From Pomphorhynchus laevis (lineage: Eukaryota; Acanthocephala; Palaeacanthocephala; Echinorhynchida; Pomphorhynchidae): a DNA stretch of 64,000 nucleotides. The translations under genes were made by a program, and so were the position numbers. The notes below the pieces were generated by a model. The model was not told the DNA's origin and did no database searches. It saw nothing but the letters and a program-made list of their open reading frames with translations. Below are positions 23,906-35,372 of this stretch, one piece after another; positions within the stretch are counted from its first letter, which is position 1; every line of letters begins with the position of its first letter. The stretch is from positions 98,490 to 162,489 of the forward strand of contig WNNJ02002357.1 of NCBI GenBank assembly GCA_012934845.2, given 5' to 3'.

Positions 23906-24779
23906 AAAGAAGAAAAATTATCTGAAATTTACGTCTAAAATTATGTTGATTTGTCCAATTCGTTGATTTATTAATTGGAGCGCAATATTAAAGCTACTAT
24001 TCCAATTTTCAAGTTATCTTATAAATGCTATTTGAAATTTAATATAAATAAGCAATATATTAATGCTATAATGATGAATGATGTATTAATTTGCAATTGA
24101 TTTATTAATTGACAAATGATTAACACATTATAACATTTATAATACATATGTTTAATGGCCTGAACGATAGAAGGATGTAATTGCAATCTCCAATTTAGAT
24201 TATAAACGCTATTTAATGGTTTGAAATAATTAATGTAAATAGAGAATGTGATTTTACTGTTTTTATTGAATAATTTTATTATAGTGATATATCGTTTTAC
24301 AATTGCAAGTTTTTTATTGTGATTGGTCAGTTTTCATAATTGGAAATATGGGAATATTTCATAAATACACAAAATTTACATTTTTTTCAAACTTTCCCGG
24401 ATAATAAATATATCACAGTTTTATTTATTTTAGCAATGGACGATGCTAATAATGCATTGGATTCGTTTTGTAATCTTATTCATTTCGCAATATATATTTA
24501 TATATATATCATTATTTACAATAGCGATATTTTTTATCAAATTTGTACTAAATGTAATAGTTACTCTACACTTAGCAACATCAATTTAATGTTGCACAGA
24601 TAAGATAAATTGAGATAAATCAATCATAATGAAAACAAATCTTAAAAACATTGTATTCACTATAAACCATTTAGATTATTATCAAGGTAAAATATATATG
24701 TATATTTTAGTCGCTAGGTTTTTGGAGAACCTGTCGCAGAATGCTTCTATAATCCTGATGTGTTTACAGCACCTTACAT
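23906..24779. other. Intergenic sequence downstream of the TRIM gene
   Basis: AT-rich; no gene or repeat recognised. It would hold the 3' untranslated region of the minus-strand TRIM gene, but no clear polyadenylation signal could be singled out. Confidence 0.45.
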
Positions 24780-26609
24780 TTACAAATTATGATGTTCTTT
24801 ATTGTTATCTCTGTAGCAAATGCTATTGTAAGCATGTACGGTAAATGCCAGTGGAAGTTTAGCTTCTTTACACTCCTTAAAGCTGATTGTGAGAATCCCT
24901 TGCGATGTAGTTACGGTAACCTGGCGTGGTGTGCTACAATCTGATAGAGATGGTGATGAAAATCCGTTTATTCCTGTGGAAAACGGATCTGCAAAAATAT
25001 TTTCTGACAGAAAATATCGAACTTTCCCTTTTTTATCGAGAATCGACATACAGTTACTTTCTGGATCAAGTATTATTGTGTCCATATTCGGAAGAGCAGC
25101 TACGCTACAATTTTTCTTTACTAACCTACGCACCCTTCGCATATCCGTATAGGTCATTGTACTTCCTCTTATATCATTGGCAAGTACCGAACCATCACGG
25201 TTTTCTTCTTTGCTATCCAGGATTTTTCTCTCTGGTGAATTATTATGAACTGGCAAAGTCGTGAAAGTATTTGATTTGTGGAATTTGTTTAACCTTTTAT
25301 TACGGCGTCCTAAATCATCACCGTTGTTGTTTCGATTATTGTGTATATTCTCAACATTGCAGGCGGCATTGTTCTCAAGTGGACATGATAAAAAAGGGTC
25401 TGATGTTTGTGTGGATACCGATGCATTCTCCACGATCCGATCGTTACCATTAGTTTGCACCCCAACATTGTTTTTTTGCTGATCCATATCGGCACTGCAC
25501 TCTCGTTGATGTTGCTGTTTACAGTAGGCCACACTTCCTAGCATTACTTCTCCCTCGGTGAATTCGAATTTTCTTTTAGCATCAGCTTCAGCCAATGATG
25601 ACGACGATACAAGCAGCATTTCGTGATTGTAAAGAGTATTGAGTTTTTCGGATAACTGGTCTATCATCAACAAAAGTTCGATATCATTGCCGGCTAGCAT
25701 GAGCTCAGTTAATGAGCAAGTATTATTGAATTGTTCTTTCAGTGTATTAAATTCTGGAATTTTTTCCATCAATTGTCTCGTTGGTAAATTAACAAATGTC
25801 TCCACGCTGCTTAATGTTGTTTCTTTATCGTCATCGATTTTTTTATGAAACTTTGTCGCCGTTGATGTTATACATTTTTTTGTAGAGTCGATCATTTCCT
25901 GGATCGATATCAGTGTGTTAAGATGCTTTAATAGTGTTTCTTGCTTGTCTTTACATTGCTTTAAGCTCTTTATTAAAGCAGGTCGCCTTTCTTTAGCCGC
26001 TGATTTGAAATTGACTAGATTATGATTAAGATGTAAATCAGTGGCATCTCCACATGCACATACTATACACACGCATTGATTGCAATCATCGCAAAAATAA
26101 CGAACAGTTTCCTGGCTATGACGAGGACATACTATATCCTGTTCAATTGATAGCTCATAGAGATCATGCGTGATAAAAAGTTGATTCTGTTGATGCTGAT
26201 CGCTACACTGCCCACAGAGTAATTTCTGACATTCAATGCATTTCATTACCGCAGGAATAGATTCTTTTCTAAGCTGTGAACAGAAGCTACACAACGTTTT
26301 ATCTGTTTCGATCGATCTGTCGGCACAGACAAGATCACTTAAATTGGACACAATAAAATTATCCTGCAATCTGCCAACGCCACCCAGCGGAATTTGCGTT
26401 TTCTTACGGCATATAGGACAGGAAAATTCTCTGTAACGCGAATAAGTTCTAAACTCAGAATGCAGAAGTAAATGTGACTCAATACACGATTTACAGAATG
26501 TGTGCAAGCATGAAAGACATTTTGGGTGTAGAAAAGGTTCATAACATATCTTACAAGTTAGAAATTCTTCACTAATCTGTGCTGTAAATTTTTCAAGCGT
26601 CGTACTCAT
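24780..26609 (-). CDS. TRIM-type RING/B-box/coiled-coil protein, probable E3 ubiquitin ligase
   Basis: Intact single-exon frame of 609 codons. RING finger at residues 19-67 (C19, C22, C34, H36, C39, C42, C64, C67). A first Cys-rich B-box-like region at 107-139 and a canonical B-box 2 at 161-196 (CPRH, CDDC, CIVC, HLNH). A helical, coiled-coil-like region spans about 205-335. A low-complexity Asn/Ser region follows, with two TQT-like phrases: VGVQT at 382-386 and STQT at 399-402, the second matching dynein light chain (LC8) docking sites. Residues about 500-535 (VAALPNMDTIILDPESN...ILDKKGK) resemble one NHL propeller blade, but no full propeller is present. TRIM proteins ligate ubiquitin to bound substrates. 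The ATG at 26609 starts directly before the RING. No neighbour suggests an operon. I could not assign an orthologue. Confidence 0.85.
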   Translation of the reverse strand: MSTTLEKFTAQISEEFLTCKICYEPFLHPKCLSCLHTFCKSCIESHLLLHSEFRTYSRYREFSCPICRKKTQIPLGGVGRLQDNFIVSNLSDLVCADRSIETDKTLCSFCSQLRKESIPAVMKCIECQKLLCGQCSDQHQQNQLFITHDLYELSIEQDIVCPRHSQETVRYFCDDCNQCVCIVCACGDATDLHLNHNLVNFKSAAKERRPALIKSLKQCKDKQETLLKHLNTLISIQEMIDSTKKCITSTATKFHKKIDDDKETTLSSVETFVNLPTRQLMEKIPEFNTLKEQFNNTCSLTELMLAGNDIELLLMIDQLSEKLNTLYNHEMLLVSSSSLAEADAKRKFEFTEGEVMLGSVAYCKQQHQRECSADMDQQKNNVGVQTNGNDRIVENASVSTQTSDPFLSCPLENNAACNVENIHNNRNNNGDDLGRRNKRLNKFHKSNTFTTLPVHNNSPERKILDSKEENRDGSVLANDIRGSTMTYTDMRRVRRLVKKNCSVAALPNMDTIILDPESNCMSILDKKGKVRYFLSENIFADPFSTGINGFSSPSLSDCSTPRQVTVTTSQGILTISFKECKEAKLPLAFTVHAYNSICYRDNNKEHHNL

Positions 26610-26767
26610 TATTGGGTATACTAACGGCGATAGTATGATGACATTGTTTTATTTTTGATGTATATTTCAAGTGTTTTCTAAACAGAATAAATATATTATT
26701 ATACATTAATGTATTGTTTAACATTAAACAATATACATAATTAGTCGTATGAAATATTTCTAAACTA

Positions 26768-26801
26768 TCAACCCACCTAAATGTAAATATAGGTGGGTTG
26801 A
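26768..26801. repeat. 11-bp GC-rich hairpin upstream of the TRIM gene
   Basis: Arms TCAACCCACCT at 26768-26778 and AGGTGGGTTGA at 26791-26801 with a 12-nt loop. It lies about 160 bp upstream of the TRIM start codon and about 20 bp before the 5' breakpoint of a Naiad-type PLE. It could be a regulatory palindrome or a scar. Confidence 0.8.
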
Positions 26802-26932
26802 AAGCTGTAAATTAAACAGTTATTAAAAACTGTAAATTATTTATTTTAGAACATATTATCGAAGAAAACATTTCAATATTAAATCAAAAACTATTAGAAA
26901 AAGAAGATTTTTGGATTAAAACGCTTAATTCC

Positions 26933-29197
26933 ATGTACCCATTAGGATTGAATGACGTGGTACAAGGAATTGGCAGAAGTAGTATAATACATAATAAACA
27001 ACTATATTATAATAATCCAGTTAAACGCAAACCAAGAAGTCATGGTGATAAAAGGAATAGGAAAAATAGAGTTAAAAATATTAAAAAAGATATGTATATA
27101 AATGAACGATTATAAATATTAAAACAACTTTTAAGTGATAATAAGCTAAAAGATCTTTATGTAAATATAAGAAGTTTTTCTAAAGATATCATATGTTCAA
27201 TAAATCAAAAATTAATTAACGACTATGATAGGCTAAGTTGTATAATAGACAGTTATTGTAATACAAAATACTATAATCGTACAATAAATGTTAATAATAA
27301 CAATAGAAAATATACATTAACCATAAACTTCATTAATAAATATATAGATAACATAAATATAGCCGGACTTTTAAATAATTCTCAAAGTAAAGAAATAATA
27401 GGGTAGATTTAAGTAAATATATTCCTAAAATAAGGTATAAACTCCTACCACCATTAGGACGAAAAATTTGTAATTATAATAAAGAATTAAAATGAATATG
27501 CAACGATAATATTAGAAACATAATGGAAACAGAATGCAATTGTAAAAGTCTTAGTTTTGATAAAATAAATGAACATATATGTACCCATAATCTAGAATTA
27601 ATTGAAAATTATGAATTAAGAAAGCTGCTATCAAAAGGGTATAAATATAGATTAAATAATAACAACGACAAAAATAAAATTTACAATTCGTTATATAATA
27701 ACTTAAATGATTACTTTAGTAAGCTGATTAATAGTGAAAGCTCGAATATATCTAAGATAAAAATTTGGAAATATTATATATTTGATAAAATTAAAAATAA
27801 AATGAAAATAACAAACAATTATAAAAGAAAAGATAAAATTAATAAAGATATGTATAAAGAACTTACTAAATTAAAGAATAACTATATAATAACAACTATT
27901 GATAAAGCTAGTAATAACTTTGTCTTCATATGCAAAAAGCTTTATTATGATATACTAGTGAAAGAGGTTAATTCTAATGATTTAAATGTAAATCCAACAT
28001 ATGAACGTAGTGAGTTGAGTTTAGAACCAATTATTACAAGTCACTGTTCTATAATGGTTAAAATGGGTATAAAGGTTGAACTAGATAATAAAACTATACC
28101 TATATTATATTGGAATCCAAAATTACATAAAAATCCAATAAAACCTAGGTTCATATGTAGTGCGTTTAAATGAACATTAAAACCACTTTCTGTCTATATG
28201 AATAAAATACTTAAAGTAATTAAAGCACACTTTAAAAAATATTGCAAGGTAATCGAAATTAATACTGGTATAAAACACTATTTCAGTATTAATTCTACAA
28301 AAGAATTTTTAGAACAGACAAAAGGAATAAATTTTCAAAATATAAATACATGCGATTTTAGTACGCTTTATACAAATCTAGGTTTAGTAGATATTAAAGA
28401 AGCGTTAGTAAAATTAATTAATCTTATATTCGGAAAAAGATATACATATATATGTTATAATAATTATAACGCCTATCTAACAAAAATTAAACCATCAAAT
28501 AAATATAAATATGTGGATATAATTGAATTAATAGAATCTTTAAATATTCTGATAAATCAAAATTATTTAAAAGTAGGGACATCTATATTTAGACAAGTAA
28601 AAGGTGTTCCAATGGGTGGTAATAGTAGCCCAATTATAGCCGACTTGTTTTTAAGCTTTGTAGAATATGAATTTGTTCATAACTGTGTAAAAACTAAATC
28701 TAAACAATATAATTATATGAAATATATGTTTCGATACATTGATGATATATGTGTATTTAATTCTAATAATTTTTATTCAATTAGTGAGCACATTTACCCA
28801 AAAAGCCTTATTCTTAACAAAACCAATATTAATGATAAAGAAGGTGTATATCTAGATATGAACATTAAATTAACATTAACTAAAACTACTATTAATTTAT
28901 ATCGTAAAGATGACATTTAAATTTACAAGAAACATATTTTTGCATGAGCATTCATGCATACCATATAATATAAAATATAATACATTAAATAATGAAATTT
29001 TAAGAATTGCAACAATATGTAATGATATTGGTTTTCTTCAAAATCATTTAAATAATTTAATAGATACATATTTTAAACTAGGTTACTATAAAAATAACAT
29101 CAAGCAGAAAATAGTAAAATATATAAATCAACACAATAATATAAAGAATAAATTTAAACTCTTAAGTGGCAAATTTTTATGGATGGATAATAAATAA
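26933..29197 (+). pseudogene. Naiad-type PLE reverse transcriptase, few breaks
   Basis: Open pieces 26933-27115, 27523-28173, 28198-28920 and 28910-29197. Features in order: basic linker, ITTIDKASNNFVFICKKLY (fingers), YWNPKLHKNPIKPRFIC, CDFSTLYTNL (motif A), RQVKGVPMGGNSSPIIADL (motif B), YMFRYIDDICVF (motif C), KEGVYLDMNI (motif D) and a thumb ending FLWMDNK. PLE reverse transcriptases are related to telomerase and copy RNA at a nicked target. A small number of stops and frame slips separate the pieces. Confidence 0.85.
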
Positions 29198-29271
29198 TAT
29201 ACTTTGTATTAGAATAAGATACTAGATAGTTATTTCAGAGGAAATACATCATTAGCATGTATTTGACCCCG

Positions 29272-29321
29272 CTGCTATGTTGGGTAGAGGAGTTAGGGGC
29301 CGAAACCTGATAGCATAGCAG
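29272..29321 (+). other. Conserved hairpin in Naiad-type 3' untranslated region
   Basis: CTGCTATG at 29272-29279 pairs with CATAGCAG at 29314-29321 around a GC-richer loop containing GTTAGGGGCCGAAACC. The same block is found in copies at 8730, 21690, 32710, 47270, 58640 and 63090. It is the best conserved part of the 3' tail and the probable recognition structure for the element's RT (inference). Confidence 0.7.
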
Positions 29322-29552
29322 GTTCCTCCTGATGACCTCTAATTCTTATTCTGATACAACGTCTGTTATTTATTAGTCAATTCATAAAAATGACGTTTAT
29401 TTTAAATTTCAATTTTTTAACTTGATTTAAATTATAGAAAATCTAAAAACAATTATTAATTTTATTATTTAATTATTAAATTTTGATTTAGCATTATTAT
29501 GTTTTGTTTATTTTATAATTATATTAAATACGTAAACTCAGTTAGCTGATTT

Positions 29553-30239
29553 AATCGATTATTTTATTAATATATTAATCAGTGATAAATTTTATTAATT
29601 GATAAATAATTAAGTTTGAAATTTTACAAATTACAAATCTAATTTGTAAAAATAAACAAAGTCAAAAATTTTCTAATTTCACTAGATTCTCACTGTACAC
29701 ACTATGATTATAAATATAAATATTAAAATATTTAATATATTAAATATATGTTTCTAATATATAATATATATTTAAATTTATTAAATATATAAACAAATAA
29801 ATCATCACAATAATCTATAAATATTTTAATTCTGTGGTATTCGTAAGGTTTGATCGATAATAATTTTGTTAAAGCTAAAATTCTTATTTTTATGGCAATG
29901 CTACCATCCCACATATATTTTCAACGCTTATGCCATTTAAATAACAATTTATTAAAATAATTAGAAAAATGTTCATTAAACATTACGTCAATCTATAGAA
30001 TTTAACGATGTAGTTCTTTAAAAGCGCTGCTTTTAAGAATTGCAGAAAATATGCTCTCACAGTAAAATTCATAAATGAAAGTAGATATACAATAGTATAG
30101 AATATAGGTATAAATTTGTAAATGCGTTTTAATAATCAAGGTATATTTAAAAGTATTTGAGCATATAATCATTATTATATAATTTACTCTAAATAGTTCT
30201 TAATCGGAAATTCAGAAAGTATATTTTAAGATTAAATAC
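29553..30239. other. Unassigned AT-rich sequence
   Basis: Nothing recognised. A 60-codon open stretch at 29732-29914 on the minus strand has the composition of AT-rich noncoding sequence. Confidence 0.45.
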
Positions 30240-30840
30240 TCAACAAAACAAAACAGATTAGTTAATTGAGTCTACTTATTTTGTACTATATATAAATTTA
30301 AAAAAGTAAATCTATTAGTTTTCTATAATCCAGATTTTTATAAGTTGAGAATATTTATGACTCAATTTTGATGAACCAATTAATAAATAATATGCCATGT
30401 TTTAGAATTAAGGTTAGAGGTAATCAAGAGAAATTGCTTTGCTATTAGGTTTCGGCCAATATTTTTCGACCCAAAATAGTAGCAGGTCCAACTACATGCT
30501 GATGTGCTTTGATTATCTATTGTAATGCTATATTCTAACACAGAGTATATCATTTACTATCCATCCATAAAAATTTCTCACTCACGTGCTTAAATTTTTT
30601 TTATTTATACTTGGATGATATATATATGATTTTGATTTCGTAATTAAGTATTATGATTAATATTGGTATCCATGCATATTCCTTTTACATTTAAATATGT
30701 CATCTTTACTATGTATAAGTTCATACTTGTTTTTATAGATATTATTTTAATAATCATATCTAGATATATCCCTTTAGCCTCAATATTAGTTTCATTATTC
30801 ATTAAACTATCCGCGTAAATATTTAAATAAGTTATTAATA
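30240..30840 (-). mobile_element. Old Naiad-type PLE 3' remnant L
   Basis: Diverged match to the 3' end of the family: ACAGATTAGTTAATTGAGTC (terminus), GGTTAGAGGTAATCAAGAG, CTATTAGGTTTCGGCC and CATCCATAAAAATTTCTCAC (FLWMD region). It is clearly more degraded than copies E to G, so it marks an older wave. Confidence 0.6.
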
Positions 30841-31544
30841 AAACATACGAATATGTCTAAGTTAAGAATTTAATAAAATGTGCTTTTAAAATCACATCAT
30901 ATTTGTTATGTTGAATTGATGACAAAATGATTTTAAATATTATCTTAATAAATACAAATATAATTTGAAGGCAATATCTTCACTGTTTTTACATATTACT
31001 TTGTTTAATATATTTACAGGTGCTGTCGTTTTTTAATAATTACTTGAAATATGAAGTAAATTATAAAATTATTTAACTGATCAGTGAAAAGGCACTTGTA
31101 TGTCTGTTTTAGACTCAAATACAAATTTCATACATGCAATTTATGTATTTATGTCCATACAACTAAATATGACAGGATAAATGTTTTCCGTGCATATAAA
31201 AGTGCATGGAGGAAGAGTAAAGTTTTAAAGCAAAAAGTGCGTATTTAATCTGCGCTAGATTTACGCTGTAATATTCTTTATAGACACCTTAATTCAAATT
31301 ATAATTCTAATAATTTTCTTATAATAAAATGTGCTTTCTCACTTTGTCCTCTTATCACTTGACATTTACGTCATGTAATTAGTTCATGTTATTATTTTTG
31401 TTTTAACTAGCCACACAGCTAAATATTGAGACTTTGTTTGGAAATATACATATTTCCCTTCTAAGCAATACATACTCAATTACATAGATGTTTTAGATTA
31501 ATTATTTAAATTAAAAAGTATTCTTTCCAATAAAAAAATATTGT
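30841..31544. other. Unassigned AT-rich sequence
   Basis: Nothing recognised. Confidence 0.4.
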
Positions 31545-32225
31545 TGCAATCGCCGATACAAGGTAGCATTGTAGATACGAATTGGTGATAAGGTCTTAAC
31601 CGACGTGGAACTGTACATGTACTTGGGCGTCTTGTTCTCGAGTGATGGTAGTAATAATATGGAGATTGAGAGGCGGGTCTGTACAGCTAGCGCAGTAATT
31701 AGATTTTAACAGATCAGTTGTGGTAAAGAGTGAGCTAAAGCCTTCGGACGAAGCTTTCAAATAATCGCTCAGCCATGTTACCTTTCATCTCTTACGGGCA
31801 TGAACATTAACTTACGACTGAAAGGAGTAGTTCTCGAGCAAAGGCGACTGAAATGAGATTCCTTCCTAGTGTGATCGGCTTCAGCCTTAGAGATAAAATT
31901 CGAATCTAAGATAACCGCGAGAATCTTGGAGTAAAGTTGCTGCTCCTCCACGTTAAGGGAAGTTAGCTGAAGTAGCTAGACCACATTTTGAGGATGACTA
32001 GGGGGCGTTCTGCTTGCGATGTGTTCCAGATTGGACTTTCTGAATGGAGACCCCGAGACAGATTTTGGTATAGGAGAAGAGATCAAACTCTCCATATTGA
32101 CAAAAAACTGTTTAGACTATCTAACAGGGAAGTCTGGTTGAGCACTCCTAACCGTGATACTTGATCACGTCTCGTCCGTGCACTGCTTCCACAACCCAAC
32201 CTCCGGATCAGTAGAAACAGTAAAC
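31545..32225 (+). mobile_element. RTE/BovB-like LINE 3' fragment
   Basis: Across frames it reads YLGVLFSSDGS, RRVCTASAVIR, SYGHE, TEMRFLP, FSLRDKIR, NLGVKLLLLHVKGS, DVFQIG and WRPRDRFWYRRRD. This order matches the C-terminal region of RTE/BovB LINE polyproteins (YLGVLFTS, MRSRIQAAEM, LSLRDRVR, LGVEPLLLRVERSQLRW, GRPRTRWRD). Several frame breaks; no endonuclease or RT core remains. GC content is higher than the flanks. Confidence 0.75.
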
Positions 32226-32445
32226 AAATTTTGTTTATTAAGTAAATTTTATGTTATGTTTAGTTTCAATTATTGATTTAATAATAAATACTAAACCCAA
32301 TCTTCTTCTATTTCAAATATTTAGTTATTATAGGAACGAAGAAGAAAATATCCTTTATTTGATAAAAATTCTATATTTTGATAGCTCCTGCTATCATCAT
32401 CAGGATTACAAAAAAATGTTTAAACAATGCTTGAATTTTTGTATA

Positions 32446-33240
32446 AATCAAATCAGCTAACTGAGTTTACGTATTTAATATAATTATAAAATAAACAAAA
32501 CATAATAATGCTAAATCAAAATTTAATAATTAAATAATAAAATTAATAATTGTTTTTAGATTTTCTATAATTTAAATCAAGTTAAAATAAAAAATTGAAA
32601 TTTAAAATAAACGTCGTTTTTATGAATTGACTAATAAATAACAGACGTTGTATCAGAATAAGAATTAGAGGTCATCAGGAGGAACTGTTATGCTATCAGG
32701 TTTCGGCCCCTAACTCCTCTACCCAACATAGCAGCGGGGTCAAATACATGCAGATGATGTATTTCCTCTGAAATAACTATCTAGTATCTTATTCTAATAC
32801 AAAGTATATTATTTATTATCCATCCATAAAAATTTGCCACTTGAGAGTTTAAATTTATTCTTTATATTATTGTGTTGATTTATATATTTTACTATTTTCT
32901 GCTTGATGTTATTTTTATAGTAACCTAGTTTAAAATATGTATCTATTAAATTATTTAAATGATTTTGAAGAAAGCCAATATCATTACATATTGTTGCAAT
33001 TCTTAAAATTTCATTATTTAATGTATTATATTTTATATTATATGGTATGCATGAATGCTCATGCAAAAATATGTTTCTTGTAAATTTAAATATGTCATCT
33101 TTACGATATAAATTAAAAGTAGTTTTAATTGATGTTAATTTAATGTTCATATCTAGATATACACCTTCTTTATCATCAATATTGGTTTTGTTAAGAATAA
33201 GGCTTTCTGGATAAATTTGTTCACTAATTGAATAAAAATT
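32446..33240 (-). mobile_element. Naiad-type PLE copy F (thumb and 3' tail)
   Basis: Minus-strand frame from about 33240 to 32809 reads NFYSISEQIYPESLILNKTN and on to FLWMDNK, identical in layout to copy E, followed by the 3' untranslated region and terminus AATCAGCTAACTGAGTTTAC at 32449. 5'-truncated after motif C. Nearly identical to copies E and G. Confidence 0.85.
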
Positions 33241-33295
33241 ATTTATTAATGTTGGAAACACGGGTAAACAAATTGTGAAACATTTTTTTGTAATT

Positions 33296-33337
33296 TTGAT
33301 GATGATAGCAGGAGCTATCGAAATATAGAATTTTATC
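33296..33337 (+). ncRNA. Hammerhead-like segment, dispersed type
   Basis: TTGATGA (one change from CTGATGA), extra T, a perfect 6-bp stem II (GATAGC/GCTATC) with AGGA loop, GAAA at 33320-33323, then ATA...TAT and C at 33337 as a possible short stem III and cleavage triplet. The partner arm at 32345-32403 (minus) keeps CTGATGA but has lost the G of GAAA. Neither copy has a full consensus core. Confidence 0.4.
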
Positions 33338-33376
33338 AAATAGAGGATATTTTCTTCTTTGTTCCTATAATAATAA

Positions 33377-35290
33377 CTATATATCGATTTAATAGTTATG
33401 ATTTAATCGTTTGCATTTAAAAAAGTTTACTTGAGCATAAAATGCTTGTATAGTTTCTTTTAAAACTTATTTGATTGCGGGAGCTGCTAGGTTCATAAAT
33501 GAATAAAGGCTTTCTTAATAACCTACCAAGAAATTAATGAATTTAGCTATATATTCGTTTATGTTTTTAAATTTTTGTTAACAAATAACGGAGAAAGTCT
33601 GAGGAAATAAACATCTGTTGTATCTATTTACGCAACATTAATTATTAGTCTTGCTTGTACTTTTATGGTTTTACTTATCTTTTATGAAAGAAATATCAAT
33701 ACATTTATTTTCTTAAATAAGTTATGCAATTTTATCTCTGTTATGGCTTAGATAAAATATAAACGCTTAGCGCAAAAAAATTAAAATTTTATGAATTTAA
33801 TATTAAAATTTCAAGATTTTAAATCGTATAATTTTAAAATCTTAAAATTATAATATTAAAATTTTAAGCTTTAAAAATAGTGCTAAGAAATTGCTGATTT
33901 GTGCGTTAGTCTTCATAAAAGAAGAAATTGTAATTTTAATATATTTTTAAGCATATAAGTTTAATACTAATTTTTAATATATTTCAAAACAAAGAGTGCT
34001 TTAAATAATGCTTATTTTTAAAAATGTTAACATTATTTAATGCATAAGTGAAAAAGTTACAAAATTGAACAACTTTCTAAGAGTAATATTGAGACCAACA
34101 ATTTTAAATTTGTAGCTCTTATATACACGTGTAGTGTTGGTAATACTATTAAATGCACCACAAATTACTTACATTTGAACAAGAATCAATTTACTAACAT
34201 CCTCCTAACATGTTGAAAACATTATCAACAGTATCAACAAGATTTAATAGATCGAATTGTGAACAACAAAAAGAAACATCAATCATATACAACTGACTGC
34301 CAAAACATCTAATGGTTTCAATCAATGTAACTTGAATCACATTTTTGGATACAATTAATTTTGACTTTACATTGAGCCGGAATTTTTCGCTTTACTCTCT
34401 GCATTTACCAAACAATATAGTAATCGTTCATCGGATATTGCACAACATAATAGCATAAGCTTTTTATTAGATGTCAGGAAACAATAACTTAATTTATTAT
34501 ACCAAAAAAGGTAAAAAAATATATAAGTTTGACATATTGACGATTCCTGCAGCCATCGTCGGAAATTCAAAACAGGAAAACTTAGCTGTCGAGTTTTCTT
34601 TCTATTTTAATTTGTATAATAGAAATTCTGAATTTGAAACAAACAATCTTAGTTGATTTGTTATTAATTCATGACGATGATGCCAAATCTTTCGAAAAAT
34701 CAAGCAAATAATTTTAGATATCTAATAAAATAAATTTATTTCTTCATATCATTTTATAAAATCCTATAGGCAAGACGAGTATTATACGAAATTATTAAAA
34801 ACATATAACTATGCATACCTGATTAATTAATATCTAGTTTCTAGGTGAAAATATGTGTTTATGTATAATAGAAATATTTTCCATTATATTATTCCAAATA
34901 TTTTCAAACAAATTAGCTCTGTACCTTAGAAAAGATATTGTGTATAGAAAATAGAAATTGGTTTTACAATTGATAATACAGAAACACCTAATGTTTGATG
35001 AGCTAAGTAAAGACTTAGCAGCAATACAAACGTAACGATGATAAGCTAGAAATCATTTTATATTTGTGAATGGAAAATTTATCACAGATAAAAATGTGTG
35101 TAAAAGCTAAAACCTGTGGCATTGAGAAAGTATTTCTTATAATACGGGCAGATTTATTTGATTATGAAAGACTTATGTCATCATCCTGTGATTAGCATAT
35201 AAAAGAAATATGGTTACGTAGCTAAGTTTATGTGAATAAATTATATCCATTTAATGACTATACTGATATATATGATTGGGAACATAATAA
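33377..35290. other. Unassigned AT-rich sequence
   Basis: No gene recognised. A 61-codon open stretch at 34471-34656 contains GACGATTCCTGCAGCCATCG followed by GGAAAT, possibly another worn hammerhead-like segment rather than coding sequence. Confidence 0.45.
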
Positions 35291-35372
35291 TTGTCAGAAC
35301 ATAACGACAATGATTTTTTAAGAACCGTACGATTGTACATGTTTACGAAAGCCTCTGCAGACTCTGTATTTT

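Larger units (their letters stand above)
26820..29552 (+). mobile_element. Naiad-type PLE copy E, 5'-truncated, best RT copy
   Basis: Begins inside the end of the GIY-YIG domain (EHIIEE near 26850), continues through the WIKTLNSMYPLGLNDVVQG linker, the whole reverse transcriptase and thumb, and a 3' untranslated region of about 355 bp that ends ACTCAGTTAGCTGATTT. The coding sequence ends at 29197 with no nuclease after the RT, which confirms the N-terminal nuclease order. Very similar to copies C, F and G, so the family was active fairly recently. 5' truncation is usual for target-primed insertion. It lies just upstream of the TRIM gene, in the opposite direction. Confidence 0.88.
32324..33376. 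repeat. About 97-bp inverted repeat framing a Naiad-type fragment
   Basis: Left arm 32324-32420 and right arm 33279-33376 are near-perfect reverse complements (AGGAACxAAGAAGAAAATAT ... ACAAAAAAATGTTT). Each arm contains CTATCATCATCA, the complement of the CTGATGATGATAG layout described for the hammerhead-like segments. Confidence 0.85.

Noticed and set aside
24889-25848. Several frames opposite the TRIM gene
   Set aside because: Shadows of the intact 609-codon TRIM frame on the other strand.
29272-29345. Hammerhead ribozyme in the Naiad-type 3' tail
   Set aside because: CGAAAC and CTGATGA boxes are both present in a permuted order, but no stem III and no cleavage triplet can be placed; kept only as a conserved hairpin.
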